Assembly (NCBI GenBank): GCA_907164885.2
Contig: OU015500.1
Span: 56,443,159-56,507,158, forward strand
DNA length: 64,000 nt
Direction: 5' to 3'
Source of the DNA: Dolomedes plantarius
Taxonomy: Eukaryota; Arthropoda; Arachnida; Araneae; Dolomedidae
Shown here: piece after piece, positions 37,581-50,319 of the stretch
Layout of the letters: the number at the start of each line of letters is the position of its first letter
Numbering within the stretch: the first letter of the stretch is position 1
Notes under the pieces: generated by a model
The model's database searches: none
Seen by the model: only the letters and a program-made list of their open reading frames with translations
What the model was told of the DNA's origin: nothing
Made by a program: the position numbers and the translations under genes

Positions 37581-39892
37581 AAGGAACATATAGGAGAATA
37601 ACAATTTGCTGATATCAAAAAATTGGGACGACCAGAAATAATTTGCTCGAAAATGAAATGTAATGACAGAAATTCTTAAAAGACGTAGGGTAAGGAAATG
37701 TAAAACAGATTTTGATGATAAAGAGTTATATGACATGGATTCTATATATCCTGATATAAACAGGACATTTATGTTGATTCTGGATTAATTGAGTTCAGTT
37801 ATAGGTAACAAAGTAATTCCTACATAACGGGTAGAACCCCTGACAATTAATCCTAATACTTTAAATATTTCTAAAAAAATTGCCTAATTGTATAAGATTT
37901 GTTTGAAGAAATAATAAAATAACTGAACTTTGAAGAAATAATAAAATATTATATTATTTGAAGGCCTTATTTAAAAAGTGGTCCAACTCCACTTTTAAAA
38001 AAATGGATTTGGTCTCACTTTTATGTTCATACAAGTCATTTCTATCTTATTTTTAAACTGGTACACCTCCAGCTTAATTCTGCTGTCAACAGAGGGCATT
38101 AGAAATCAGACTTCAGCAGTCATTTCTCGGCCTCATTAGACTTTAATGTTCTGTATCTAAAAATGAACAAGAATGGAGTTGGACCACCATTCAAATAAAG
38201 TCTTCATTTATCTGTTGTACATTTTATTTATAGAAAATATTAGTAACAGCAATACAAACTACGGAAGAAAACTTTTAGATTTCAAATACGTGACAATGTG
38301 TAATTCAGTAAAATTTTGTTTTTTCTCTGTTCCACGAATACAAGGTTATGTTATATAAGTATTTTAATTGGAAATTTTGGTGTAATATTATTTTGGAAAG
38401 AAACAAAAATCAATCCAAAAGATAAATGTACTACCATAGAACTAATAAGGTTATATATCTTTTAAATCAAGTTGAGGTGGGGACCAAAAGAAAATTAAGA
38501 AAATTTTAGCTATCATGAGAAAAAATTATAAATAGTTAAATAAAACTCATTTTGTATTCCCCAGAAACAGCGTCACGCGCCTGAGTGTTTAGATAAAATG
38601 ACAGGCGATAATTTAAAATGTAAAAAGTGTTTAGAACTGGAGTTCGTAAATCTAGGAAGAGAACTTTTAGGAGAGAAATATAGAAATATAATTGCATAAG
38701 TAATGGAAATAGACGCATAGCAACATTAGTGAAGTAATACCAGTCTGATGCTTCTTGCTGCACTGCATTAAAAGAATTCCATACTATCCAAACTAATCAT
38801 ATTGAAGAGAAATTCAGTATTTGGACTAACACTGAAATTTGTTGATGAAAATTTCCTTTTTAGCAGTAACTCCTAAGAGATTATTGTCGTTACAAACATA
38901 ACTGTCAGATGTACGAAATTAAGACTAAACACAGTAAGTTATGCATATCTTAAATTCTGAGAAAATTCTTGTGTTATTATAAATTGTACGAATTGCATAA
39001 GCAGCACGCAGACATTTAGATTCAAGCATGACATATGTTTAATCCTTTCAAAGTTCGCAACGCTGAGCATAAAATATATAATGATGCATATAATAAAATA
39101 AAAGGTGATTTTCAGAAGATATCGAAGAACGTAGAAAATTTTGATTTTATTTCACTTAAAATGTTTGCATGATTGGGGTGGCATGCACAACTCAAAGACG
39201 TATTATAACTTTCCTTCTATTTGAGTAATATTTGTACGCACAGCATAAAATATTGTCATTTTACGAACATTTTGATAACGAATTCCGCTTAAAAAATCCA
39301 TTAATAATGCAGTTTCTGAAAAATATAGAGACAATAGTTCAATTATTTAAACACTCTCTGTTAAAAGAGTACATCAATAAGAGATGTTTAGTATTCTAAA
39401 TCAGGCATGTTATTAAGCAAAATGTAAACTCTTCCAAGTTATTTTTGATTTACACAGCTGTTAAAACCGAAACAGATATTTAAATTAAACAACGAAATAC
39501 CCATCAAATGTTCAGCAATCAGCATTTTACTCTTCCAAGATGATTCAGTTATGTTATCCATTTTAATCACGAACTAAACTTTGTTACGGGGGGAAATTCC
39601 TGATAGCTAATGCTAATGCGTAACCTGAAAGTACTCATTTGTTTAAAACGAACATTTGTTTCTTAAGGGCACGAAGACGTTGTATTAAAGTTTAATTTAT
39701 ACTGGAAAAGAATTTGGCATTCAAATCCCTCTGGGAAGCTATTCTTTAAGAAAACATATTGTGTTTAAAATTCTCTGGGCAATATTATGTTTTTAAATTA
39801 CTGCCATACCTTGCAGTGTAGATTATATAAAATTTCATATTTTGTTAACTTTTGTCAGAACTGATCCCTGTGTACTATTTTAACAGTTTTCA

Positions 39893-40033
<141 letters not shown>

Positions 40034-42465
40034 AGTATATTGATAGGGTCCATAGCCTTTGTTTATAAATTTTAAAAGCATTTTAAAATCTTATTTTGGT
40101 AAATTATGCACGCTTGAATGAAAAAATAACATTTAGTTGTATGAAAATCGTGACCAGGATCCCATTGTATTAAAGATTTATAAAATGGTTTCCACATTAA
40201 TTAAGACCTAGGTGACAGTAATAAATGCAGCAAAACATTTCAGCTGCATTCAAATGAACAGGAGGAAAATAAATTATTCCCTCTATAGAAACCATACTGA
40301 CAAGAATCGCTAGATAATCTCTTGGAAGCTAATGCGATGGTCGGGTTGTCCTAAATCAGCGCATTCGATAATTTTACAAAAGCAAACCTCTCATCCTTTT
40401 TTCAAACCCACTCTTGTAAAATTTCTCAAAAAATCCCCTCTGACTTATTTAAAAGCATCAACAATTATGTTACATGCATCTCTTCGATTATAACTCAGCT
40501 GAAGCGTCAAATCGAAAAACACCTTTAGCTGTCAATTTCCATTAATTTTTCTTTTAAAAAAATGAAATTAAAATTATCTTAGATAAATGTTTATACATGA
40601 AAAAATAAAGTTATTAATTAACGCGTAGTAAAAATTTTTATATTGCAGAAATGTTTTTGTTCATAAATTTTCATCTATTAAAAGAACCTACACATTTGAC
40701 CCTCTCATGGAGTAACTGCCCTATGATAGACTATTTAATTTCCTATCCTCTAATTTTTTAATCTTACTTCGACTTCTCCCATTCAAGCAACTGCAACATC
40801 TACATCCGAAGTTCTGGCCCAGATAAGGTAGTTCGCTGTCACTGCTTGATGTATTATTTTTCTGTTTTAACTTTTTTGGCCTTTCATGTATGAGTATGTC
40901 TTCGTTCTTTATTTATTTCTTTTTATTAAAATGGGAGGCATTAGAACCATAGCCTTTTTGCCAGACATTCATATGCTAAAGTAAACGAAAAAGGAGGCAG
41001 ATAAACAGAAAAAAAGGGAAAACTGACGAGAAACATTTTGAAGGTTTTTTTTTGTCAAACAAAGAGTAGCCTTCCCACCCGAGAATATATGGCTTAACTT
41101 ACTAAACACACGATTACTCGACGGCAATGACTCTCAGGAAAAGCACACTTTTATAGAGACAAAAACGGTTCCAAAGAACCAAACTTTCTTAACCACCTAA
41201 CCGGAAGTCCAATCTTTATAATTTCGATCAACCTCACACGTCAGCTTACCACCACTCTTCTCAATAAATCTATTTTGCTCTCTCTCTTTATTGCATAAAT
41301 CTTTAAGTACCTAGAAATTTTCTACATTATTCGCAATATTTAAATGCTTGAACAATTACATTACATAATCTATATATTATGAGGACCCTATATGCAATCC
41401 ATACACGATAAAATAAGTACAAGCAATATTTCAAGGTTTATATATGTATTACATACAGCATTCAACATGTACAAGTGAAATTTCAAGACTGAATTCCCTA
41501 TTACACTCAACATATACATAAACTTTAGAATTACATTATATACTCTTCGAATGCATTAAAATGGCTCATTCCATACATAATAGTTACTTATACATTATAC
41601 GTTAACCCTTTAGTACATACTACATTACTTACGCAACTTCATATCTGCAATCAATTGTCCAATACTAAATTATACGTTATACATAATTATAAATATAAGT
41701 AGTTTAGTAATACTCTATAAGTACGTTACGCCAAAGAAGCTTAGATAAACAGTTTAAAATGTAATCGCATTATTTCAAAACTTTCTATATTGCAATTCTA
41801 TAATTCAAACCATTATACACCATATATGCACGTACGTTATGATTGCACTACATAATCTCTTCAAATACATTACTATGTCCCATTCTATACGTAATACTTT
41901 AGTTATATATTAGATTTTAGGCCTTCCGTACATAACATTACCTATACAACTTAATATGCACTATCAATATTCAAACATGCAAACACCAAAGTTAAAATAA
42001 AAGCATCTAGAACGGAATTAACGTGTAGCAAGAATCAGGAGAATTGTTTGAGGACCAGCAATTTTCGCAATCCAATAGTTGTTAACTTGCGTTGCTGCTG
42101 TAAGAGCAAAACAATGTTCCAAGTGTTTTGGCATTTGAAATGCGAGGCAAAGTGAGATAGGAGGGAGTCGTGGATCGGTGCCGATCCTAAATTAATCAAC
42201 CGTCAAGTCTCTCGAGAGATCCGGTAATTGAGACGGAAAGTATTTCCATTGTTTGTCTTCAGATATTTCAGTCGTGAAGGGGATTCTGCGCAGCGTACTA
42301 CCGGAAGGAGCTATGACTTTTTAGAGTAGCATAATGTTCCTTCACATATCCTGAGTCATGAGTTATAATTTTGGCACCGCGCCAAACCCAGTATGCATCG
42401 TTTGGGCAAGCAGTAAAAGGTGGAACAGAAAAGTACCAAAATGCATCAAAATTTTCCTACTCATG
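40034..42465. other. AT-rich unannotated DNA
   Basis: Contains the degenerate tandem array at 41340-42000; otherwise nothing recognised. Confidence 0.4.
41340..42000. repeat. Degenerate tandem repeat, period about 308 bp
   Basis: CTCTTCGAATGCATTAAAAT with CCATACATAAT at 41542-41590 recurs as CTCTTCAAATACATTACTAT with CTATACGTAAT at about 41850-41900. Later phrases (TACATTACTTACGCAACTT against AACATTACCTATACAACTT) keep the same order. About two diverged units. Confidence 0.55.
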
Positions 42466-42467
42466 TA

Positions 42468-42653
42468 CAGTCGATTCCGGTTAATCGGACCACATCGGGA
42501 CGTGATCATTTTGGTCCTAATAACCGGCTAGTCCGATTACATGAACGTGCCATATGAGGATTATGCAATAGGATTTGTTTCGGTTCCTTAGGGTTCGGTC
42601 CGAATAAACGGTTGGTCCGATTAACCGGCGGACCAATTAACCGGATGCATCTG
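42468..42653. mobile_element. Tigger-like MITE
   Basis: CAGTCGATTCCGGTTAATCG at 42468, preceded by TA, is matched in inverted form by CCGATTAACCGG and CCAATTAACCGGATGCATCTG ending at 42653. It is non-coding, about 186 bp. The CAGTCGATTCCGGTTAA start is typical of spider Tigger-derived MITEs (from memory). The right TA is not directly adjacent. Confidence 0.65.
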
Positions 42654-42657
42654 TCTC

Positions 42658-43054
<397 letters not shown>

Positions 43055-43368
43055 CTCGGGCATCCTGGCTCGATAGGTCCTCTGGTCACCGAAGAAAAAT
43101 CAAAGGAACCAAACCTAAAAAAAACAAGAAAGGGGAGAAAACAAACAAAACAAAAACATGGCATGGTCGTCTTAAAGCTATATCATCGTCGTTGTATAGC
43201 AATTGTTCGTCATAGGTGCCATAGTCTTTTCCGTCACTGAAACATTACACAAAACAAAGAAAAAAGAAAAGAAAAAAAAGAAAGTCATTTACAATAGTTC
43301 AGGATCATGAGAGAATGTCCATTGTTCAAGTCCAAGACGTCATCGTAAAGGAGCTGTAGGTATAGTCA
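43055..43368. other. 3' non-coding region of the myosin-carrying element
   Basis: About 310 bp between the integrase stop and the 3' LTR. On the plus strand there are A-rich purine runs (43100-43155, 43250-43285). No polypurine tract in the expected minus-strand orientation was identified next to the LTR. Confidence 0.5.
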
Positions 43369-43686
43369 CTAGGTGTTTGGCCAACTTTTGAGTTGATCAG
43401 CGGCTGTAGATGTCAAGTTGGGACCGTCGTGCAGACCAACTTTTCGGAAGTCATATCGGTCATGTGGTTGAACTTTTATAATTTCGTAAGGACCAAAGAA
43501 TTTGGGGCGCAATTTGAGCCCAGACCCAAATTGGGTACGTTGAATTTCTACTTTGTCACCAACATGATAGGCCGGTGGATGTTGACGACGTTTGTTATAC
43601 TGTCGCTTGTTCTGTTCTTGTAGTTTCAAAATGTTTTTTCTTGCGTCGTTGCGAAGATGATTTGTTGCGTGAAATGTCATGTTGAT
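43369..43686 (-). pseudogene. Integrase C-terminal domain fused in frame to the myosin segment
   Basis: Continues the myosin frame without a break. KLQEQNKRQYNKRRQHPPAY followed by HVGDKVEIQRT is the start of the gypsy-type integrase C-terminal (SH3-like, DNA-binding) domain. GLKLRPKFFGPYEIIKV and GPNLTSTAADQLKSW complete it, ending at a stop near 43371. The integrase HHCC zinc domain and DDE core are missing. The join to myosin is near 43686, after LEDEF. Confidence 0.85.
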
Positions 43687-44600
43687 AAACTCATCTTCTA
43701 GGTCAGAAACCTGCTTTATCAAAGCTAGTCGTTTTTCGTCATTTTGTTTATCTCGAGCTGGCAAGTCTTTTTCTAATTGAGTCTTTAGGTCTTGCATATT
43801 CACTTCTAAACGCAATTTGGAATCGTCAGTTAACTGTAAGTCGTCTTCAACTTCTTCAATTTGGTTGTCTAATTCAATGTTAAGATCTTCAAACTTTGAT
43901 TGGAATTTGTTCTTTGATTTATTCAGCTTTTCCTGAATCATCTGTAATTCATCTAATTTGTGGTGCAGTATATCTATATCTTTCGACATCGTCTTATTTT
44001 GTGCTTTTAACAGAGCAGAAGCATCTGCTTCCTCTTCAGCTTTCTTTTTATATTCTGCAATCTCGATTTCGGCATTAGTTAACTTTTTCTCTAAGTTCTT
44101 CCTTGCTTCTATTTCTTCAAATACTTGCTCTTGTAAACTGTCACGTTCACGTTCAAGATTGTGCTTAGTCTCCTCTAAAGCAATTTTAGCCTTTTGCACT
44201 GAATCTAACTGTTCATTGAATTTTTCAGTGGCAATTTTATGTTTCTGCTTCAAATTATGAATCTGGTTTTGGTGTGCAGCAGTTTCATCTTCCAAGTTTC
44301 TCTTTAAAATATTGAGTTATTTGTCCATTTTAGTTCGCAAATCTTGTTGTGTAGCTATTGAATCTATATAATCAATAAGTTTATTCCTCAAATCTTCTAA
44401 CTCCTGATTTAAGTTTCTTTTCTGCATTTCAGACATTTCTAAATCTTCTTTTAAGTGAATCAGTTCAGATTCCAAAGCTTTTTCTGTCTTTTTAGCTTCT
44501 TTCGCTTGAGCATTCAGTTCATCTTCAACTAACCGAGATTTTTCCACTTCTCGCTGAAAATCTTTCAACTCATTCTGCAATTTTTTGAGTTGGTGGGTTT
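43687..44600 (-). pseudogene. Captured non-muscle myosin II heavy-chain tail
   Basis: About 300 codons of heptad-repeat coiled coil, intronless, broken by only one in-frame stop (TAA at 44319-44317). Four stretches match the conventional myosin rod family: LQNELKDFQREVEKSR...LKEDLE (near 44595-44420); LRNKLIDYIDSIATQQDLRT and LEDETAAHQNQIHNLKQKH (44390-44240); RDSLQEQVFEEIEARKNLEK...KFEDLNIELDNQ (44150-43860); VEDDLQLTDDSKLRLEVNMQ plus EKDLPARDKQNDEKR (43860-43725). The last is a hallmark of non-muscle/smooth myosin II. In myosin the first block lies C-terminal to the others, so the order here is 4-1-2-3. In the cell this rod dimerises and assembles into filaments; here it may be passenger sequence. 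Confidence 0.86.
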
Positions 44601-44790
44601 GGTCAGTAATCATTATAGCTTCGCTACCTGAATCGTGAAGCTCATGAAGATCAACATTGTTTATCATTATTGAATAACACTTATAAATGGATGGTGTAGG
44701 AACATGTAAGGCGTCATTAGGTGGAGTAGTTTCCGAAGAATTTTCTGGGATTGTCTGTCCGACGAGTTGGGAGCAAGTTGAGGATAAATT
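44596..44790 (-). pseudogene. Retroviral-type aspartic protease remnant
   Basis: The frame downstream of the gag shift reads YSIMINNVDLHELHDSGSEA, where DSG (about 44634-44626) is the active-site triplet of retropepsins, usually (I/V)DSGS(E/D). Only the N-terminal half of the roughly 100-residue protease is present. The sequence passes directly into the myosin coiled coil at about 44600 without a stop, so the junction lies inside the protease domain. Confidence 0.72.
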
Positions 44791-46018
44791 TCCAAAAAAT
44801 TGCATGAAAAACATTTTGGACTCGTATGCGGGCAACTGGAACTTTTGTGGCTCTTGGTACCACAATTGTAGCAAACGGGGGGTTTTGGAGAATTATTGGG
44901 GAGTTTTCTATCGTAAGTAAAATTTCGTTGACGATTATCATATGTAAATTTAAGATCCTTAGAAGGTTTACTTAATTTGGACGTTGAAAGAAATTTCTGA
45001 TAAACTGTCAATTTTTCTTTGAATTCTGAAACAGATTTAGCACCATATAACACAATTTTATTAGATGTAGAATCGAGAATACCGTTGATAACATAATCCA
45101 AAATTGAAGAAATGTCAATTTGATCTCTTGAACCGATTTCTCGCATAGCTATGAAGTAGTCGTGTAAGGATTCATTAGGTTGTAACCGTCTTTGCAGCAA
45201 CATCGTATGAAGATCGGCGCTATTTAATTTGGAGGAAAATTCTTCTAGTACGTTTTCTTTGAGCGAATTCCAAGTGGTTATGCCATAAAGAGAATTAATA
45301 AATGTTTTTGCGGAACCAACTAAACATTTTTCGCAAAGACAATTTTGTAGAAGTCATTTGTGATACTATTAAGATCAAAAAGTTCTTCTAAATCCTGTAT
45401 GAAAATTTTAGCGCTATAAGAATCGGATGAACCGTTAACCTTCTTAATGCACTTTGCAAGGTCTCGTAACGATAAATGTATTCCAATATTAGAGGTAATA
45501 TTAGAGGCTGGAAAACATTGCGAATCAACAACAGATAAAAAAGGATTTATCTATCTGTGCTCGAAAGAGTTGTTTATCTTAGAATGTGAAGCTGGGGTTG
45601 GAAATGAACTTTGAACTGGCACCTGGCTAGTCTTCAAGACCGTAGAGATTCCGTTGGCGTCGTGTGAATCATTTTCGGTTTCACTCGTATCCAAGAGCAC
45701 AGGGGGGGGGAAATAATGCAAAGTTATTTAAAGCATTGAAAATAGTTTCAAAGCTCTGAGCTGGGTCTGTTGAACACTCAAGATGTAGCAAATTCGCAAT
45801 ACAAATTAAATCGGTGCTGGAGAATGTTTTAAGTCTTTTATCCCGTTCGTCATTGACATGAAAAGTTTTAGGGAAACCAGAAAAATTCCGGAGTTCTTTA
45901 CGATTGTCTCTCCCAGCATCATTTTAAATATAAACTGATGTAATAATCTAATTGCTTTTGTGGACCGTGATTTAAGGGCTTTAGAAATATGCGGGATATC
46001 ATTTAGAGTAATCATATT
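44760..46018 (-). pseudogene. gag of the myosin-carrying LTR element
   Basis: The start is probably MITLNDIPHISKAL at 46018. The frame is broken several times (for example at the G run near 45706-45714). LYGITTWNSLKENVLEEF-like capsid sequence lies near 45230-45300, and QRRLQPNESLHDYFIAMREI near 45140-45195 is typical of Ty3/gypsy gag C-terminal capsid. The zinc knuckle CYNCGTKSHKSSSC (44873-44832; C-x2-C-x4-H-x4-C) binds genomic RNA in such proteins. A second knuckle begins CFSC at about 44813, and an indel there moves the reading to the protease frame with His changed to Asn. Confidence 0.8.
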
Positions 46019-46439
46019 GAAAATAAACAGCACAAAATATAATTATCCAATTATATCTTCAAAAACAAAACACTTCTTGTATCGGAATTAAAAATGTATA
46101 AATGTGGTAGAAAAATATACTTTCTTTTTTAAATATTCCTTAAATATGTTCATATATCTTCAAAAATAGAGTGAAAATAGTTCTTGGAGATTTAAATACA
46201 ATTGTTTATCCTCAGTAACGGCAATTAGATGATCGTAAAAATATCTTCAATTGACAAATAAATTAAACACACCGGTTCGTCGTAGATGGGCAATAAATAA
46301 ATCGGAATAATCTAGAGTAATCTAGAAGTAATCCAGGAGTAATCCAGTTCGTTAATAACCTCGTAGGATGGCTTGCTAGGGTATATGGAATAGTGGCCCA
46401 GAACGCACTTTGAGAAAAATGCTTCGGTCGAGTCCTCAA

Positions 46440-46858
<419 letters not shown>

Positions 46859-47151
46859 TAATATTACTAACAACCTAAAATCGCCCATTCTGAACGTTAT
46901 CTCTGTTCTGGTAACCCCCTTTTCTACTCTTTGGCGAAAACACGTTGCCTGTCCGCACACTAACTTCCTCCGCCAATTCTGGCAACCTGTCTGAGCTAAT
47001 TGTATTTTGGCGCTTTTACAATAGACGAGGGTAGGCTTCGATGCAAGTAACATGTTGCTCATTTCATGGAATAATCTTCAGCTGTTCTTATGATTGGAAT
47101 TGCAATTTCGGCCTCGATTGTGTTTCTTCAAGAGATGACCATTCAGGGCAT

Positions 47152-47207
<56 letters not shown>

Positions 47208-47379
47208 GTTCGTTTTACACGCCCATTTTAAACCATGTTGTCCGAAACTAAGTCTCGATGTTACTCCATAATATTCGATGTTGCAGTCAGAACTTGGTGA
47301 ACCAGTGGCCAGGACTTAAGTAATCTTTCAATGATGCAATCAACGAGGCTCAACCACAAAATACTAATCCATATTTCCC
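46859..47379. other. Unannotated DNA with a short (CA)n(TA)n tract
   Basis: Less AT-rich than average. A CA/TA microsatellite lies at 47152-47204. No coding or transposon motif recognised. Confidence 0.4.
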
Positions 47380-47730
47380 TTAACCCTTCAATATTCGCGC
47401 GGTTGACATATGTCACCCACCTGCTTTCATCTTCCATAATGCCGGCCATTGGAGGGTTGGAAGTCTACCCTTTTCCTTCTACCTTCAAACGAGCCTTCCC
47501 TCTTGCCCCCTCTCTTTTCTCTGTCGCTAGTCTCTAATTGTTCTTCGATTACATAGCGCCAATGTTCACTGGTTGACACCTGTCCCCCACGCGACTGTCT
47601 ACATAACTTTTCAAGGAAAGTGAATTTATTTTATTCTCCGTAAAATTTAGATTTTATATCCTTTTCTTTATTTATGATTAAAAGTCTAATAAGAGAGAGT
47701 CAATCTCTATGATAGACTGATAGAGATTGG

Positions 47731-48272
47731 TTCTTTGCATCAAACTTTTTTAATGACATTTTTGAATTGGACCAAAAAAAGTTTGTTAGAAATATTACAA
47801 CAAGGCAGAAAAACATTATAATACATCACCCAGGGCCAAAAGGCATAGAAGCAATTTTTTCTCCAGAAAAAGTATTAGATTTGTTTATTGACGAACACGT
47901 CTATAAAATAATAGCAGACTGCAGAAATATTTACATTGATTCTATGAAATGTAAATTTGAAATGGATCGCGATGCCAGAAACACCAACGATGTAGAAGTC
48001 AGGTCCTTATTGGGTCTTCCTCTTTTGACAGGCACTTATAAAAGTTCCAGGACAAATATCGATAACTTATGGGATAACTCAAACGGTAATGGGTTAGATT
48101 CATGATACCTAACAATGAGCAGAAGCAGGTTTGCGTTTTCTCTCAGGTGCCTTCGTTTTGATAACATTCGGGATACGGCATCTAGATGAGAATTTGATAA
48201 ATTTGCTCCCATAAGGAATGTATTTAAAATAGTGTACTTCAAGAAGAAAAGCACGTGCCAGAGGACGCTGTT
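47731..48272 (+). pseudogene. piggyBac transposase fragment
   Basis: Frame from about 47731: FELDQKKFVRNITTRQKNII then HHPGPKG (normally HLPGPxG), FIDEHVYKIIADCRNIYI, DVEVRSLLGLPLLTGTYKSS (normally EIRALLGLLxLxGVxKS), NIDNLWD, then SRSRFAFSLRCLRFDN and DKFAPIRNVF. These match the region N-terminal to the first catalytic Asp in PGBD/DDE_Tnp_1_7 proteins. Two in-frame TGA codons (near 48102 and 48187) disable it. The frame runs up to the hAT MITE; a short segment beyond it (48426-48508) contains no recognisable catalytic motif. Confidence 0.83.
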
Positions 48273-48425
48273 CAGTGGCGCACCCTGGATTTAATATTTT
48301 TTTTTTTTTTTGGGGGGGGGCGAGTTGAACGAATAAAATATTTATAATGTAAATTCAATATTCATAATGCAATTTCTTTGGGGGTGGGGCAGGGCCCATT
48401 CGTCTACCCCCTGGGTGCGCCACTG
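48273..48425. mobile_element. hAT MITE with perfect 8-bp TSD
   Basis: A 153-bp insert with inverted ends CAGTGGCGCACCC / GGGTGCGCCACTG and identical 8-bp flanks ACGCTGTT at 48265-48272 and 48426-48433. It is non-coding, with T- and G-runs inside. The perfect duplication and terminal repeats indicate a fairly recent insertion into the piggyBac relic. Confidence 0.94.
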
Positions 48426-48762
48426 ACGCTGTTACGCTTGTGGACGACAGAGAGACAGAACAACTTGAAAGTGGTGCGAGAAATGAGGCAAGTGGATATG
48501 AAATGACCATTTGATGTATGTGCAGAATGTTTTAATTTTTTGTATTTTGAATGTATGGTTTATTTCCAATACATAATGTTTATTTTTCTAAATTTTTATT
48601 TTGTTTTATTTGTAGTATATACTCCTAAACAAACTATAGAAATAATTAGGTTGCAAAAAAGTTAAATACATATGGATATAACACCGATATAAAAGTGGGT
48701 GACACTTGTCACCCACGCGACTGTTCGTGTTACAGTTAGTGACGCGAGTACTAAAGGGTTAA

Positions 48763-50316
48763 AACTCATTATTAATCGAATTTCAAAGATTTCCCGCTCC
48801 AATTAAGTAAAATCGCTTCCATCCCTTTCTGAAAATAATTGCGCGGCAAGCGCGACACGTTCAGCCTGACCTAATTCTCCATTATCTCTCAAGATTTCAA
48901 CCCTTAGTGTTCAGCTTCTACATATACGGTGCATGCTCACAAGAGCTCTGACGTTTGCACCGAAGATGAGGTATAGGAGGAGTGACGCTGTCTATCAAAT
49001 CCAACCCTGTAACTTTTTTTCTCCGCGATGCTTTTTTCCCGATTTCTCGTAAATTAATATTATTTAATTGCTAATTCCTATTTTCTCTAATCCAAAACCC
49101 CCATTTAAGGTTCTCACGATTTTCCCCATAGTTAAGGCATTATATTTACATACGAAACAGTTCAGCAACGATAAGTAATCCTACTTAAATAACCCGCAGT
49201 TGTTTGGTTTGAAGAGACTATCTGATTTTTTTTTGATTTTGTGCTCTTGTGTTTCAATTGTCTTGATGACTCTGATGGCTTTTTTCTTTTGACCAATTGC
49301 CTTAAGCGGTATCTGAACTGATCGTTTAGTTATTTTGACACAGGCTAGACAGAAAAGTAATGAGTCTGATGGGAGTTTTGAGATTTCACATGTAACCTGA
49401 AGTACTGCTCTCTAAATAGTTGAAACTAGCTGGTGAGAGTTCCTTTAGAATGAAGCTTTACATTTTTTTAAAAGACATTTGTTTTAAAAATTGACATTTT
49501 ATTCCGATATAATATAACTGCGGTATAACTGCGATATTTAATTTACTTCACATCTCTGATGTGCCTGTCTTAAAATTTCATTTTGTCACAAAAATATCTG
49601 CTAGTAGTCGAGTCCTAGAACTTGCCAATCGCTTTAGCACTTCTTGTTCGTAGAGTTTTATGATTCAGTAAAATGGCCGATATTACCCAAATCTTTGAAA
49701 CTCTTGAAAATTTTCGAGAGAAATTATTTGATGGTGAGGGAAATTTTGCAAATTCTTTTTTCCGAAACTTGTCGAAGAAAGCGTATGTTTTTATAAACGA
49801 TTTTTTTTAACTACATAATTATCATTTTGACGCGTACGTCAATAACGGTCAACACGTTGTTGCTGCTAAGCTCCATGGTCTAAAAAATGCTAAACCAGGT
49901 CAATGATACTCTGTTGTATAAGCAAATTAGTGGCAGCACCATCTTGGTCCTCCGCAAGCATTCTGACAAGTATTTACAAACAATCTACAATATCGGAAGG
50001 AATCGCAAGAGCAGCAGAATCGGGTCAAAAGGAAAATACTTTAATATAATCCTCAAAGTGCATACAATTTGTATAGCCACTCCATAAATGACTCATGGCA
50101 GTGTGAACTGTTCTCGGACCTCTCAAGAGGAATGTCAGACCAGGGAGTTATTCCGAATGACAATGAAGAGCAAGAGACTCTTTCTAAAAGCTTCTTAACT
50201 TGGTTTTAAAAACTAATGAAACGCAAGTTCAATTTTTCTATGTACCGAACACAGCTATTTTGAAGAATGCGACAGCATTCAAGAAATGCATAGAATGAAA
50301 AAAAAACTAAATAATG

Positions 50317-50319
<3 letters not shown>
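48763..50319. other. Unannotated DNA with coding-like traces
   Basis: Outside a small open frame at 49673-49810 and open stretches to about 50215 (for example NDNEEQETLSKSFLTWF near 50155-50210), nothing is recognised. The traces could be an unidentified transposon relic. Confidence 0.35.
49673..49810 (+). CDS. Short open frame with good start context, unknown
   Basis: I do not recognise it. ATG in AAAATGGCC context opens 45 codons (MADITQIFETLENFREKLFD...), less AT-rich than the surrounding DNA. A GGTGAGG donor-like site near codon 21 (49734-49740) would fit a first coding exon. No homologue or downstream exon can be named. Low confidence. Confidence 0.2.
   Translation: MADITQIFETLENFREKLFDGEGNFANSFFRNLSKKAYVFINDFF

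Larger units (their letters stand above)
33547..39892. other. AT-rich unannotated DNA, 6.3 kb
   Basis: Largest gene-free block. It holds a poly-C run near 34871, a possible piggyBac-type end at 35918, a less AT-rich stretch at about 36000-36330 without recognisable motifs, and a minisatellite at 37440-37580. Open frames of 60-75 codons show no domain. Confidence 0.4.
47384..48758 (+). mobile_element. piggyBac-like element, internally deleted
   Basis: TTAA target duplications at 47380-47383 and 48759-48762. The left end is CCCTTCAATATTCGCGCGGT and the right end GACGCGAGTACTAAAGGG; the CCCTT/AAGGG tips and TTAA targets are diagnostic of piggyBac. Sequences resembling GTTGACAxxTGTCxCCCACgCGACTGT occur near both ends (47402, 47571 and 48695). 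Encodes an N-terminal and central part of the transposase and is interrupted by a hAT MITE at 48273-48425. The catalytic core is missing. Confidence 0.85.

Noticed and set aside
41603..41625. piggyBac end at TTAACCCTTTAGTAC
   Set aside because: Shares 15 bp with the end of the element at 48758, but lies in the middle of a tandem repeat unit and has no partner end.
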